A stretch of DNA of 64,000 bases from Monocercomonoides exilis (Eukaryota; Preaxostyla; Oxymonadida; Polymastigidae). The translations under genes were made by a program, and so were the position numbers. A model generated the notes under the pieces. That model saw only the letters and a program-made list of their open reading frames with translations, was not told the DNA's origin and did not search any database. Below, piece by piece: positions 44,201-52,716 of the stretch. The stretch covers positions 688,001 to 752,000 of the forward strand of contig LSRY02000004.1 in assembly GCA_001643675.2 (NCBI GenBank), written 5' to 3'. Every line of letters begins with the position of its first letter. The first letter of the stretch is position 1.

Positions 44201-47193
44201 GCTGCGTTTCCGCTTGATGAGCATTTGAGCGAGCAATCAGCCATTGACAGTTCCTCAGACTGGCACAAAAGAAAACAAGAATGCACCCCAAGCTGTGAAG
44301 ATGCTGAAAAACTCAGATTCGAAATGGAGGTTGCAATCTCAACTGTCACCATTCCTTCAGATAGGCTGACAGTTGTACTCGATACTTTAATTTCTCGCCC
44401 TCTTGTGGGACTTTTCACTTCCCATCCATAAACATTAAAGATCAGAGATTCTGTCCATTCAAAGTCTGCATTCAGTGTGATAATTCTTTTGCTGCTGGGA
44501 AAGCGAAGTGCTGCTGCATATCCAATGCTTCCACATGGATAATTGGCTGTGCCACATCCTGAAAAATCTCTGTTTTTAGCTCCTCCAACAAGGGCTGTTC
44601 CTGAAAATGTCTGGAGATATGCCAGAAGAGGAACTGGATTTGTCCTGCACTGCTCTTCAAACCCCATCAGATCATCATCAATCATCCCTGTTTGCGTGAA
44701 CCCGAAAGTGCCCCTCGTTATTGTTGAGCTCAACGAAATTGCATCAACAAATATGTTGTTCCCCTTCCAGGCTTCGCATCCGTTGAACGTAGCATCTCGT
44801 ATCGCAAAGCTCGACGAACTTCCTGTCACTTTCAGATGCATTCCTCCTCCTTTTCCTTTGTTTATGCTGTCCTGTGGCGCTGTGCATCCCTCCATTTCAA
44901 TTCTTTTTGTGGAACCGATTGACACTTTCCCACCAGCATCCAGGAAGAAATTGATAGATCCTCCATTCCCTTTGTTGCACATGCACCTTTCGAATCCCAG
45001 TTCATCCAAATTCAGTTCGTCTCCAGAAGTTAAAGTCACATCAAAAGCCGATCCACTTCCTTCATTTCTCATGATGTTTCTGAAAGTTGTATTCTCAAAA
45101 GTGAAACAGGGCAGTGTAGATGACTCAATCCGGAGAGCAGACACATCAGAAAACATCATGGATTCAACAGTTGTTTTTGACATGTTAAATTGGCCAGCTG
45201 AAATGGATGCAAATGCTGTTGCAAATGGAGAAACTTGCGCTGTCTCAGAAGTTATCTTGCATGAACTGAGCACAAGCTCTCCAGACGCTGAAGAAACGGA
45301 GAACAAAGGCAGCGAAGTGGATGCAGAAGAGTTCCTAATGATGAACAACCCTGTCAGGAAAGCATATCCAGATAATATTTGGAAAAGAGCATTGCCATTT
45401 GAAGAATCTGCACTCAACTTTGTTCCAAAATTACTTGATCCTTCAAAAATCAGATATTTCGAATTAATTGCAAGCGATTGTTCCGCATATGATCCTGTAT
45501 TAATATAGATATGAGCTGGTTGATCCTTTCTTATCGAAGTTGCATCACGGATAGAATTGTATACCGTTAAGCATGGCGAAGTCTTCCAGCCACATAACGC
45601 TTCGTCTCTTCCCAAAGTGTCAACAAAAACCTCAGTTTTTTTAATCCAAGCGCTTTTATCACCACCAACTGCAAAAACGAGACGATTTATTTCGGTAGAG
45701 CTTCTTGACAAGCAACATATGAATTGACTTTTATTCAACACACCTTGCCAAGGAATTGCTGCATAAATATCTTTGCCATCTCCAAGCGCATCACACCCAA
45801 TAAACAAACAATAAGAAAGTGAACTGTAGCGAGCCAAAGAAGCGTTTCTTGAGTCAAAATAGATTGCTCCACCAATTGTTTTATTGGCACTGCAATTTTC
45901 AAAAACAATGTTTGAATAGGATATATTTACTCCTTCCCCATTCCAAATAGCGCCTCCTCCATTACACTCATAATGAATGTCTGAGGCAAAGCAATTGCAA
46001 AATGAACAATCAGCTAAAATATCATCACTTGATATTTTTCGATGCATATGAATGCATCCTCCTCCATATTTTGATTCACAATATGTCATGATGTTATTCT
46101 GGATCGTCACAGGACCATTTCCTTCACATGGAGCAATGCATGATGCATAATTAGTTGTTTTGATAGAACTGAAAGTGTTGTTGATAGATTGAAATATGTA
46201 ACAATATTTTTCGTATATGCATTGCAAAGATGTTGAATTTAGAAAATCTGTATTTTTAACAATGCAAGAACCTGAAGAAGTATGAAAAATGCAATATTCG
46301 GAATGATTTTCATACAAGCAGTTATCAACACGCGTGTCCTCTGAGCCTGTGTGTTTTATCATCAAACCAATTGTTTTGGAGCATCTCAAAAAAGTCGAGT
46401 TCAAAAGATTTTGAGAGCCATCTGAAATTTTTGGAACAATGCAGCCTTCGGTCGGGTTGGTCATAGATGAAACAATGCAGGACGACAGAGTGAATGACGC
46501 GCAATATTTGCAAAATGTGCCTCTCTCGGGGTATTGCTGCGATATGTTCTGGAAGGTGCTGGATTGCATTGAGATGCAGTGAAAATTTGATGATTGGACA
46601 AGCGGCTTTGAATTGCACAACGAAAAAGATGAAAATACAGAGCCCTCAACCTCAACACTGCATTGATAACCTTGATGTGCATCTGCCCGGTGAACGGAAA
46701 CCAACGATGGAAGAAGGTGATTCGATCGAGTCGGAACCAAAGACAAATTGAAAAAGCAAATGGAACTGTCGCATGAATGAATAAAAGCATTGGGTAATTG
46801 ATTTGGCGAAGAAAACAGACAGCTTCCTGCAAAAAATGTTGATTGGCCAAATAATGACACAATTGCACTTCCCCCTGCTGAATTGAATTGAATATTCAAG
46901 CAACCTATGGACGAATTACAAGATGCAATCGATGAAACAACAAAAGTTTGGTAAAACACTTCTTTCATATTTATTTCGGTTGGGAAAGCCATCATTCTTC
47001 TTTCAGCGCTTTCATCAGAACTTTTTTGATTTTCTTTAAAAATCCTCGAACATCCAACGCATAAGCAAAACGATGAATTTTTTTCGTAACTGCTAAATAT
47101 TTTTATGTTTTGCACGTTTTCACTTGTTTCACATCGAATGATTGTAATAAGGAAACATGAAATAAACAATAACTTTGATTTCATAAATATCAT
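35248..47193 (-). CDS. Giant type I membrane protein: beta-helix-like ectodomain, degenerate kinase domain (paralogue 2, 3981 aa)
   Basis: A single 11.9-kb exon. The signal peptide is MKSKLLFISCFLITIIRC. The ectodomain, to about residue 3525, consists of repetitive Ser/Asn/Gly/Cys-rich strands (GGGCIHMHRK, GGAIYFDS, GGGMHLKV), as in right-handed beta helices. Eight Cys-Gly...Cys modules recur about every 310-390 residues, near 531, 883, 1238, 1585, 1975, 2338, 2650 and 3028. A membrane span is at about 3530-3556, followed by RWKKVKNEAEDLREIV and a kinase-like domain at about 3690-3930. That domain has WMAPELLSG but lacks recognisable VAIK, HRD and DFG residues. It shares with its neighbour a block of nearly identical DNA for the intracellular part; the last ~90 residues diverge again. 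It is probably a surface receptor or adhesin with a signalling or scaffold tail. The family is remembered from oxymonads; function unknown. Confidence 0.85.
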   Translation of the reverse strand: MIFMKSKLLFISCFLITIIRCETSENVQNIKIFSSYEKNSSFCLCVGCSRIFKENQKSSDESAERRMMAFPTEINMKEVFYQTFVVSSIASCNSSIGCLNIQFNSAGGSAIVSLFGQSTFFAGSCLFSSPNQLPNAFIHSCDSSICFFNLSLVPTRSNHLLPSLVSVHRADAHQGYQCSVEVEGSVFSSFSLCNSKPLVQSSNFHCISMQSSTFQNISQQYPERGTFCKYCASFTLSSCIVSSMTNPTEGCIVPKISDGSQNLLNSTFLRCSKTIGLMIKHTGSEDTRVDNCLYENHSEYCIFHTSSGSCIVKNTDFLNSTSLQCIYEKYCYIFQSINNTFSSIKTTNYASCIAPCEGNGPVTIQNNIMTYCESKYGGGCIHMHRKISSDDILADCSFCNCFASDIHYECNGGGAIWNGEGVNISYSNIVFENCSANKTIGGAIYFDSRNASLARYSSLSYCLFIGCDALGDGKDIYAAIPWQGVLNKSQFICCLSRSSTEINRLVFAVGGDKSAWIKKTEVFVDTLGRDEALCGWKTSPCLTVYNSIRDATSIRKDQPAHIYINTGSYAEQSLAINSKYLIFEGSSNFGTKLSADSSNGNALFQILSGYAFLTGLFIIRNSSASTSLPLFSVSSASGELVLSSCKITSETAQVSPFATAFASISAGQFNMSKTTVESMMFSDVSALRIESSTLPCFTFENTTFRNIMRNEGSGSAFDVTLTSGDELNLDELGFERCMCNKGNGGSINFFLDAGGKVSIGSTKRIEMEGCTAPQDSINKGKGGGMHLKVTGSSSSFAIRDATFNGCEAWKGNNIFVDAISLSSTITRGTFGFTQTGMIDDDLMGFEEQCRTNPVPLLAYLQTFSGTALVGGAKNRDFSGCGTANYPCGSIGYAAALRFPSSKRIITLNADFEWTESLIFNVYGWEVKSPTRGREIKVSSTTVSLSEGMVTVEIATSISNLSFSASSQLGVHSCFLLCQSEELSMADCSLKCSSSGNAAFGFGFIKINDGSLFLNRFSTTSQITFGSASLISLNGAGMLNCAGCNMCSIKRMNGNGGCISIAKNNVLNNNRNREIVIDGCGFSDCCVYGDGGEGGGMSAWLGENDILIVNGSTCFEGCCAPSEEGCGGKGGGICIRCGYVSSSFEIKNEVVFSKETKNKAEYGKDVFVGCESGILLSQMINSSSIGFFDSSELPSDALALSGSENGSASLVIPLHVYLCILQSEIITDSDNGADHTHCGFPSSACLSIDYCIENRISDPLNTIKVLSRSIIQQEVVIWTKSATIYSEALVPISVRDTDRAIQDGLVMCSSPLSLSNLSLNVQRLFAAARKAFLFSSSSLSISNCCVDFSSENTNDPVSFNVIFVESGNLLISGFKMEQATTFTTSPIFADNYNSIKIENSSLTGTRRINGDGGCLYINEANGDEKSITIQSCNFTGSCDEGNGIRGGGVMGKVGSGNFLSVKSTSFENCMVPSEDRESVGNGLGGAMYLFLHESIRSLAFDNISFSGCNAWKGKELFVDGEDLRQIIGDWLQCFKTETILAEDMMGFERSTTNKEFHIPLVLYFREFGEPCFIGGAEENSFDYTGCGFSDYPCGTLQYGGLVRFGDSKASLRLTGRFCFANTIVLSSQEMDIEAETNGTLINVISDGTGEGEGLIDTSNAISFSGIAFNVSTTFTAAERKCLFLCSGSALSLVDCSMNAQSKKIDFGYVTVRGGSLHILRGVLNEIELLGAPVVELSGTSSRCTLEDVEWNNLKTGSVEGLIAVKSSSHVEMKNSKISGPTQFGNHGALFVEELSSATVEKSNFSLLTRNEGNGVVVTGRVGAGKSLSVNFCSFTSINCLASGSKGGSIITTVSANGELLFNNNTVEESKVRKADGLGGGLHMEFLSSEVGYSMKNNKFLSNDAMLGYDVYLVCPTPRITIDRNKWAGSATEGQEEETMWVIDPTFPDGTDTLLKYLFPRADEIIYVNTLNGHTDGCGADDYPCEELWYASRKMTEEKRVLRILSSCELSGEIERENEPTTIEGKGEDGSRVIVGKEGHLKMAVGTTLTTLTISKIGFELPETSDFAELVEVSVGKTYFVECSFGNADPETLAETNMRIITGKGGKISLDRVVIKNMEYKADCGIFLSGEVGCTFDSVEVSNIRSSGKGMVVGEGGTEIFLNKLKSTNCSFENGGFAVLKKVKTLNWKNGTSMKGCRNEGGNGGCGLISVEGESDAKMNGTSIRSCSASEEGGRGGGLYLDISENPLLSIKLTEITFADNCAFEGKDIFVLSTDVNASVVRQRFAFQLQNERNENIVDLKGTDNVLLKGSVTDLLLFLIQRKDDTILVSRGGMDILGCGSAEFACLSFWRGYENIDLEAPNRVIRIETEANIRNHYDLSLFKVVPNKADEKCVMLFENLMETSDSKKSIIQNSKELKFELIQFSLPSSFVNNENTLLLSESADSCLSLNRCTFKSNSASNLEFCLIHSEGGDVQLLNCDFTSLSFSSTPVWLTSSCEISGCNFSSISAKPSQKGGAVYVELVGEATFLMSQTETDDCCCSEECGRGGFAFVECQGALAGTPFVFGEDVSFAGHKAQAGKNIFISAGDLNKSVTLSTLCFDFTKRREDKLLFCGRDLVWEDTGLLRFLETYVSQTIFVSSGGYDIMRCGSEEDPCKGMWKGMKQIDESAPQKWIKISDETIVQDSFVLSNFIIEQVETEEHNQGKLIFANKTESGTDPAISSEGVLQLNRISVVLSEGFWNERQYSFVGKSGVIGISDCSFVAEIRGDAPAKVGFLLMESGVLNVSKLSVENVMSEMGVFSISNGCDCAMQHLAASGCTFSGVSFVKIVSRSFQKENAADCSVAIKNSTFQLITRNGNGPAIISSSGCASVISISGCTFDSCKAVGSEKGGGVFEELHSEGALSMSKSSVIQCGCSNDNGKGGWIYIYANFEGALSFLFEKMTFKGNSAKVGNDIFVECVDIESQINETQFYFDLRDTAYTRLNAIYGIDSTNHKSDTNLMDFITIHQADTIILSSAPSKNGKNDRQCGTLKLPCLTIGYALSHLTNDVESRLLVDDESFVEKEMDLEDLSIASRKEDPSKLTIFRDIAHTRSSVISTSGSVSVSKIEFFFESDFSSAHHILLTAESGSLSLFACSFSQSQEERSAQTIELTLISIENGQVTASQIKISHMHFSAEASIRIAHLSGCVLFSEMKAEDTVLNKGAFILIEGEQPFSEQQKSGGERSVELKDASFDNVSSAQQEEGIIACSLFKGGICLANCTFSNASSKSEAGSVMSFCDCNNVTLHWNVLRGDLDHSEKNENSKEEHICKWASSVVSFVNSTATLKDITIANSSMGGMSVFGGSMTIEKSEFINNNPKIGNYKSVRRNIICAGSGLLNMTSVKGGDGVKDGSSLWVLNEGCTLGGIAEERESVFFIPELESVEAEEDGSVTRLKFAGLLLVPCNLSFRVVKRVGSEALVERYSFDEGGFVSEAEVLGAVPSKTICEAGEEAEVLVCILFGNADTPSSTKAFILKNGSDPKASGDGKPVESRKGYGYSTVIIIVLVIILLIVLIVAVVLAVRWKKVKNEAEDLREIVNDNIRKDPKAFEMVTMEMSPEEQWRRAEREAEKKNEERIKKRVYDTNMQHSESSEHLLSESGSTEYILGRDSDKIPQWALEKDEEEEIRKRTPSPSISSTSSTSTTSTTDSDSTFVRGEDLCPTTSSMSNLVDAMACSSPHEKLIVDLRDSLFMLLHGRNKTKEMPIGSLEEREVTAAQILFLVANLALHSFDEMENKLQSLANLSPHIVLFSEHMVICIVMHSDFSSDDSDSSSISSSTVVTSASDDDDESDSLPSSAFEDEDSFKKECLRWMAPELLSGTKKQATKKTVAFSIGMMLWECLTLQIPFGEYEAVIAGDKIVKGERPNASSVSMSTHFESIKACLSAKASCRPTLVELKRSFIKYFSKGTVFVTVSDAIDFEDEETDEKEVSASIIYISEKLSGENN
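35530..36523 (-). repeat. Near-identical paralogous block (copy 2), homologous to 26521-27514
   Basis: Partner of the block in the first giant gene. The 603 bp at 35638-36240 show no difference by eye from 26629-27231. The edges of similarity are sharp: just before the membrane-span codons on one side and within the kinase C-lobe (EYEA) on the other. Confidence 0.9.
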
Positions 47194-47749
47194 TCAGATT
47201 TAAATATGGGCCAATTATTGGAAATAATATTTCTTTCTATTAAAATTTACAATGTTCAGGATATGAATTGGATAAAATGACAGATCTTTCAAATTTTCCA
47301 AATGTCAACCGGGTTTGTTTTGTGAAAATCGTTCATCAAAAAATTTTTTCGAATAATAAATTACGCAATATCCAAGTAAATTTTTGTCATTTCCATTTTC
47401 ACTGAAAAGAAAAACAAAGAAAGGCATTTAATTAGATATACAAATAATAAAAGCATGAAGAACATTTTTTCTTTTTCTGGAAATATTTATTTTATTTTTA
47501 TCTGCTACACCAAAAATAATTCGATAACGAAAAAGTTTTATTCAAAATCGAAAATTCTTTATCATCAAAATTTTTAGAAAATATTTTGAAAATTCATGCT
47601 CATGTCAGTTCCATTTCTTTCAGTGAATGATCTTCAAATTTTGTTAATTTCAATTACAAAAAAAATTTTTTTCTGTGTTTATAAATTGATTGATTGTGTG
47701 AAATAGCGAAAATATGATAAAATTGAATTATTTCAAAACTCTTCACATA
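47194..47749. other. Spacer upstream of the second giant gene
   Basis: About 550 bp, AT-rich. It should carry the promoter of the 3981-aa gene. It ends at the TA target dinucleotide (47748-47749) of the adjacent transposon; nothing else is recognised. Confidence 0.4.
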
Positions 47750-49762
47750 GGTGAGTGTTTTTATTGGCACCATTTTTTTATTGGCACCAAATTTTTGAAG
47801 TGATAAAATTCGAAAAATACAGACTCAATTAGCAAAAATAAACAAAACTTTGGTCAAATAATCTTCTCATTTTTCTTTTTCCTGAACTTTGATTTGCAGA
47901 ATTATATTCTTTGAAATAAAGCACCTCATCATGCAAAAATTTTCGACAAACTCTTTTCATCTTTGATTTAAATGGAAGAGTTTCTTCAATAATTTCTGTT
48001 TCGTCTTCGGCTTTAGAACATTTCGCACTTATTCGAATAAAAATAACTTCTACCAACTTTTCTAAGAAATCTTCGTTTGTGAGCTTTTTTCCGAAAAAAT
48101 CAAAACGATTTTTATAAGCGTGCAAAGGAAATAAAAAGTGTTTAAGTAATTTTCGAGAAACTTGTCCTGACGATTTAAACAAAACACTTCTTGCATCAAA
48201 AGCATTCTTTATTACTGATGGAGCGAATGCAGAGTGCCGAGCTTGAGGAAGGGCGTCTTCCATAGTTTTTCTGTTGGAAGAAGCAGTTGAAGATTGTGGG
48301 ATTTCAATTGATGAATTCAAAACTAATTTAAGAACAGCAAAAACACCTCTATCGAGAGGTTGCGAAATATGTGATGTGCGAGGAACAAAAGTGATGACAT
48401 CCACATTCGATTCCATAAATTTTCTCTATATAATAGGGTTTGCACGAGGGCTGTGCGAATCAACGAGAAGTTAACATCTCTCTTCAGTCAATTTCATCCT
48501 TTTCTTTCTTTCTAGTATTTTTGGAAGAAGAACACGCAAAGAGTATCGTTCGAATAAAGAAAAGTTCATCCAACCGTTCATATTGCACCACACATCAAGC
48601 GAAGGAGATAGTAAAGAAGTCATCTCTTCCGGAACATTTGAACTTGGCCAAAGAACAATTGAGGGCAAAGAAAATCCATCTGAGGCAACAGCATCCACAA
48701 GCGTCGCGTTTCGAGCTCTCGAAGGTGCCAGACAATAGGCTGAAAGAGATTCAGAGGATGTCGCAACAAGTTTTTGGCAATTATCAGATTATCTTAGTGA
48801 TGTTTCATCCACATGAAAGACCAGCTCCCTTCTGTATTTGAACTTTGAATGCAAATTATCAAGCGTTTCATACCAAGGTTTCAAAACGTCTTGACAAGAT
48901 GCTGCAAGACGTTTTGAATCTAAAATATTTGCTTTTGAAATTTCAATTCGGGCTGATTTCGCAAGAAGGAATAAGCCGCGGATTTTGAAATTTCTTTTTT
49001 TGGTGAAGCATCAACTGAAATCTCTGAGTCTTCATCTTTAATCGCATTTTCAATCAAAATAGAAACAAATAAATAGAAAAAAATTATTTTGCAAACAAAT
49101 TCTTTTGTTTTCTTCACTGTCAGGTTTGTTCCACACTTTGCTTCAATTTTAATTACGTCTGTAACAATTTCCTTTTTTTCACTTGCGCAGCAATGACGGT
49201 CTTCCTTCTTTGGAAACATCTCTGTCACTTTTAACAGACTTCACTGCATGGATGAGTGTTTTTTTTTGAAAATTGACCGAAGTTGGTTGCATCCACAAGC
49301 CTGGCTTTTCCGTCAATAAGAATTCTCGCCATTCTCTCGAGTCTATTTTCATCAATGCGACAGTTTATCGACGCCATTTCTGCCTGCATTTTTCTTTTTC
49401 CCTCTTCAGCTTTTTTTTTGATCATAATAAATCAAATCAATTTTTTGGGAAATGATCAAAAAAAAAGTCCATTTAAAGCAGCCAAAAGACATTTCAAGTT
49501 TTGATATAGGAAGTATTTGCTTTAATAAATTTTTGTATATTCAATTTGTTTTTATAAAGATTTTGTCATGTTTTTTTCATACGATAATTTCACTAACATT
49601 TTTAACTGTTTCCCCGAAATCAAATAAGAACATCTGTTCATCCGCTGATGACAAAAACAATTGTTTGTGCAAATAATCTTTGTTTCTTATAGAAAATTTT
49701 ATCTTTCACAAAGAAATAGAAAAAATGTGCTAAAAAAAAAGGTTCCAATAAAAACACTAACA
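47750..49762 (-). mobile_element. Decayed pogo/Tc1-like DNA transposon
   Basis: A 2013-bp element bounded by TA dinucleotides (47748-47749 and 49763-49764). The terminal inverted repeats are imperfect: the left (47750-47788) reads GGTGAGTGTTTTTATTGGCA and then a second TTATTGGCACC. The right (49726-49762) ends CCAATAAAAACACTAACA. It has the same architecture and nearly the same length as the element at 50716-52754, but the outer TIR bases differ, so it is a related subfamily. It carries only a broken transposase gene on the minus strand. Confidence 0.8.
47829..49425 (-). pseudogene. Broken DDE transposase of the decayed element
   Basis: Conceptual reading from 49425 down to 47829 matches the transposase at 51049-52680 along its length. 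The N-terminal segment has ENRLERMARILIDG and RLVDATNFGQFSKK. The first catalytic Asp (FHVDETS), DGFSLPSIVLWPSSN, the second (LVDSHSPRANP) and the third (PLDRGVFAVLK) are all still readable. In-frame stops are at 48789-48791 (TAA), 48471-48473 (TAA) and 48426-48428 (TAG, at a Trp in the other copy). A frameshift lies near 48920-48945 and another between the 49231 and 49228 segments. The intron acceptor is also lost: the position equivalent to ATTTAG reads ATTTTG. No functional product is expected. Confidence 0.85.
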
Positions 49763-50715
49763 TATGCCCAGGAAAATATTGGTATTTTTTACAAAAATAG
49801 AACAGATAGGATTGTTTTTTATCTTGTTGCATGCACAAAAAGACAGAATTCAATCTCATTAATTTGAAATGAAGTATTATAAATTTCATTTATTGCAATA
49901 GAAATAGTTAAAACGAACCATTTTTAATTTTCAAAATAACAAAAGGATCAATGTATATCAGTCTGAATCATAGAAAACATTTGTTAAAAAAGACAAAAAA
50001 GCATTTCCAATAAATAAGCATATGTTATTATCAACATTTATCTTAAAAATATAACACAAATTATGACTTGATTTTGAAATACTGAACAAATCAACTTTTT
50101 TTTCGTTTTTGAAAAAAACATTATCAATGTTGAATTAAATATTTTCGATGTTGTTTAAAACTTTTTCGTTATTAAACAATTTTTAGTTGTATTAATAAAT
50201 GTTGCAATTGCCCGTTGAATTATTGATCAAGCATTTTTCCAATTGTTTTCAGAATCGTTTCAAAAGTTCTATATGCATAAATTGATGTTCAAAAAAATAA
50301 ATTCTTGGAAAATGTTGTTCATCTATTTGGAAACACTTTCGCAAACGATTTAATAACAAAAAAGTTTTCATCTTTAATGCAAACTTTTTTTCACACTGGG
50401 ATTGCGTTGACACTGTTCACTTCGAGAAGTTCATTTTTTGAAAAGATTTCTATGAAAATGATTGATTTTTTCGTGGATATCATAATTTTGACATATTCAA
50501 AAAAGGTTAATGAACAATTGCAAAAATAAAAAATAAACTATACCTCATTAAATAATAATAAAAAATTAAAAGTTGAAGAACAACTGAAGATAATTATGCT
50601 GAACGTGACTTTTAGAAAACGATAATCAGAAACTTTCAACTGAAAACAAACGAAAATAGAAGAAAAAGAAGAAGAAGAAGCGGTTAAAGAATGAGGAATG
50701 AAATAATTGCCAATA
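49763..50715. other. Spacer between two transposons
   Basis: About 950 bp, very AT-rich. Short frames (for example 50305-50529, plus) have no recognisable features. No gene seen. Confidence 0.4.
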
Positions 50716-50754
50716 GGGTCATCTTTTTATTGGCACTTTTTTCTTTATTGGCAC
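50716..50754 (+). repeat. Left terminal inverted repeat
   Basis: 39 nt. It matches 52717-52754 in inverse complement except for one extra T (six T versus five after the first GGCAC). Confidence 0.9.
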
Positions 50755-50861
50755 TTTTTTTTTAAATAAAAATTAATCTGACCCACAAATGATATTTTAA
50801 AATATATTTTTGGTATATATACAAATGTGATATATTCTAATATTTGAATTTTGAAAGAAAT

Positions 50862-50927
50862 CCAATTTCTCATGGGGGGGAAATGGGGGGGTTCAAGTCC
50901 TTCCATTGAGCTTTCATGAGAAATTGG
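50862..50927. repeat. Perfect 13-bp hairpin with two G7 runs in the loop
   Basis: The arms CCAATTTCTCATG (50862-50874) and CATGAGAAATTGG (50915-50927) are perfect inverse complements. The 40-nt loop begins with G runs (seven G, AAAT, seven G, counting from the arm end), which are rare in this AT-rich sequence. It lies between the left TIR and the transposase start. Confidence 0.8.
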
Positions 50928-51048
50928 ACTGCACAAAGGTTTGTAAATATTTCTAATTCATTCAAAAATTTAAATATTAATTAAAAATTCTTTAATGAGA
51001 ATTAATAAATAAAAAAATTTATTAACGATCATTACCCATAATATATAT

Positions 51049-52680
51049 ATGAAATTACTAGTGAAAAAGAAAGCTGAAGCGGCGCAGAAGCGGCTGAAGG
51101 AAGCAATGTCAACATTACATTACAGGAAATATGAAACAAGATTGGAAAGGATTGCACACATTGTCAATGATAATGTTGTCAGGCTGGTCGACGGTGTTAA
51201 ATACGGCGGAATCAGCAAGAAGTCATTGGAGCACGCTGTTAAAGCTATAAAAAACGGAAGGCCTATTGCAAAAGTTGGGCACCCACCTATTATAAGCGGC
51301 GAAAAATAAAAGCAATTCTTAGAAGAAGTTACAATAGAATCTCGATCAGGGACAAGCCTCTCGTTACGAAAAGCGCGTGATCTGGTTTGCGATTGATATT
51401 TGAATTGTATATTAATTGGTATTTAGATGGAAAATATAATTAACGATAGTGAAGAAGAAGGAGAAAAAGAAGAAAATAAGAAAAAGACTGTAACTTTAAA
51501 GACAGTTTACGCCTTCATACAGAGACATCCGGAACTGAAGTCCTCGCTGCCAAAGCAAGTTGATATCAACAGACTTGCAGCATCTTGTCAGAAAATCCTA
51601 AAGCCGTGGTATGCAGAATTACAATCATTTCACGATGAAAACAAATATCCAGAAGAATTAATCTTCAATGTTGACGAATCTTCGCTTCGAATTCCGACTT
51701 CTACACGTGGCGTTGTTGTTCATCCTGCAGATGAACAAGCTGGATTCAAAATGACTGCCGAACGGATGCCGAATGCTACTCTCGTTGCTGGAATCGCTGC
51801 TGATGGCTTCTCGCTTCCGTCTGTAGTGCTGTGGCCGAGCGCAAATCTTCCGAAAGAACTGACAACACTGTTGACGCCGTCGCTTGACATTTGGCCAAAC
51901 ACAAACGGCTGGATGGAAAAAACGTCATTCAAAAAATACGCCTTAACAGTTCTGCTGCCAGCTATCATTGACAGAAGAAAGCGAATTCTTAAAGAAACTC
52001 ATCGTTGCCTTCTTCTCCTGGACTCGCACTCATCACGGGCAGATCCAACGATATGGAGACAGTTCAAGGAAGCCGAAATTGACGTCATCACCTTCGTTCC
52101 ACACACCACACACATATCGCAGCCGCTGGACAGAGGCGTATTTGCAGTATTGAAGTCAGAGCTTTCAAACAATTACAGCTCTCCATCATCCACCTCCTCA
52201 TCTTCAAAAAGAACAGCTGTTGCAGATGTGTTGCCACAAGCCCTTCACACAGCATTCACACCATCAGTCATCAAAAAAGCCTTCATTAACAGCGGAGTCC
52301 TCAGCAATGGATCTGGATCTGTGTTGATGAAGCTTCCTCAGTCTTCTCAATACTTCATTCCTTCTCATTCACATTGTTTCGACTTCTTCGGAAAAGAAAT
52401 AACAAAAGAAAAGCTTCTTGATGAATGGGATGAATATAATGAAAAGCACAAGATGAAAATTGAAGAAATTGAAGAAAAAGAAAAGGAAATTGAAGAAAAT
52501 GTTGAAAAAGAAAATGAAATTGAAGAAGAAGAATTGCCTTTGGAGAAAAAAGTTAAAAGAAAATTCAGAAAAATTAAGAATGATGACGATGAAACAAGTG
52601 ATGAATTTGACCCCTTTGAACGTGAAAATGGAAAAAGAAAAGTGAGAAGAGTAATTGATTCGAGTTTTGTATTTTTTTGA
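51049..52680 (+). CDS. Pogo/Tc1-like DDE transposase with one in-frame TAA
   Basis: Two exons, 51049-51384 and 51427-52680, around a 42-nt intron (donor GTTTGC, acceptor ATTTAG, phase 0). Exon 1 encodes a basic helix-turn-helix-like DNA-binding part (ETRLERIAHIVND, VGHPPIISGEK). Codon 87 at 51307-51309 is TAA; the related copy has no codon at that place, so this looks like a small insertion. Exon 2 (417 codons) holds the catalytic core with FNVDESS, LLLLDSHSSRADP and SQPLDRGVFAVLK. The three Asp fall at exon-2 residues 83, 199 and 235, a DD35D spacing as in pogo/Fot-type enzymes. A highly charged Glu/Lys tail follows. If TAA is a stop here as elsewhere, full-length transposase is not made unless translation starts at 51427 or the stop is bypassed. 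Confidence 0.8.
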
Positions 52681-52716
52681 TGTGTTTTTAATTTTTTTTC
52701 ATTTCAAAAAATTTTG

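Noticed and set aside
50885-50905. GGTTCAAGTCC, like a tRNA B box
   Set aside because: No A box or acceptor/anticodon stems at the right spacing; it sits in the loop of a transposon hairpin.
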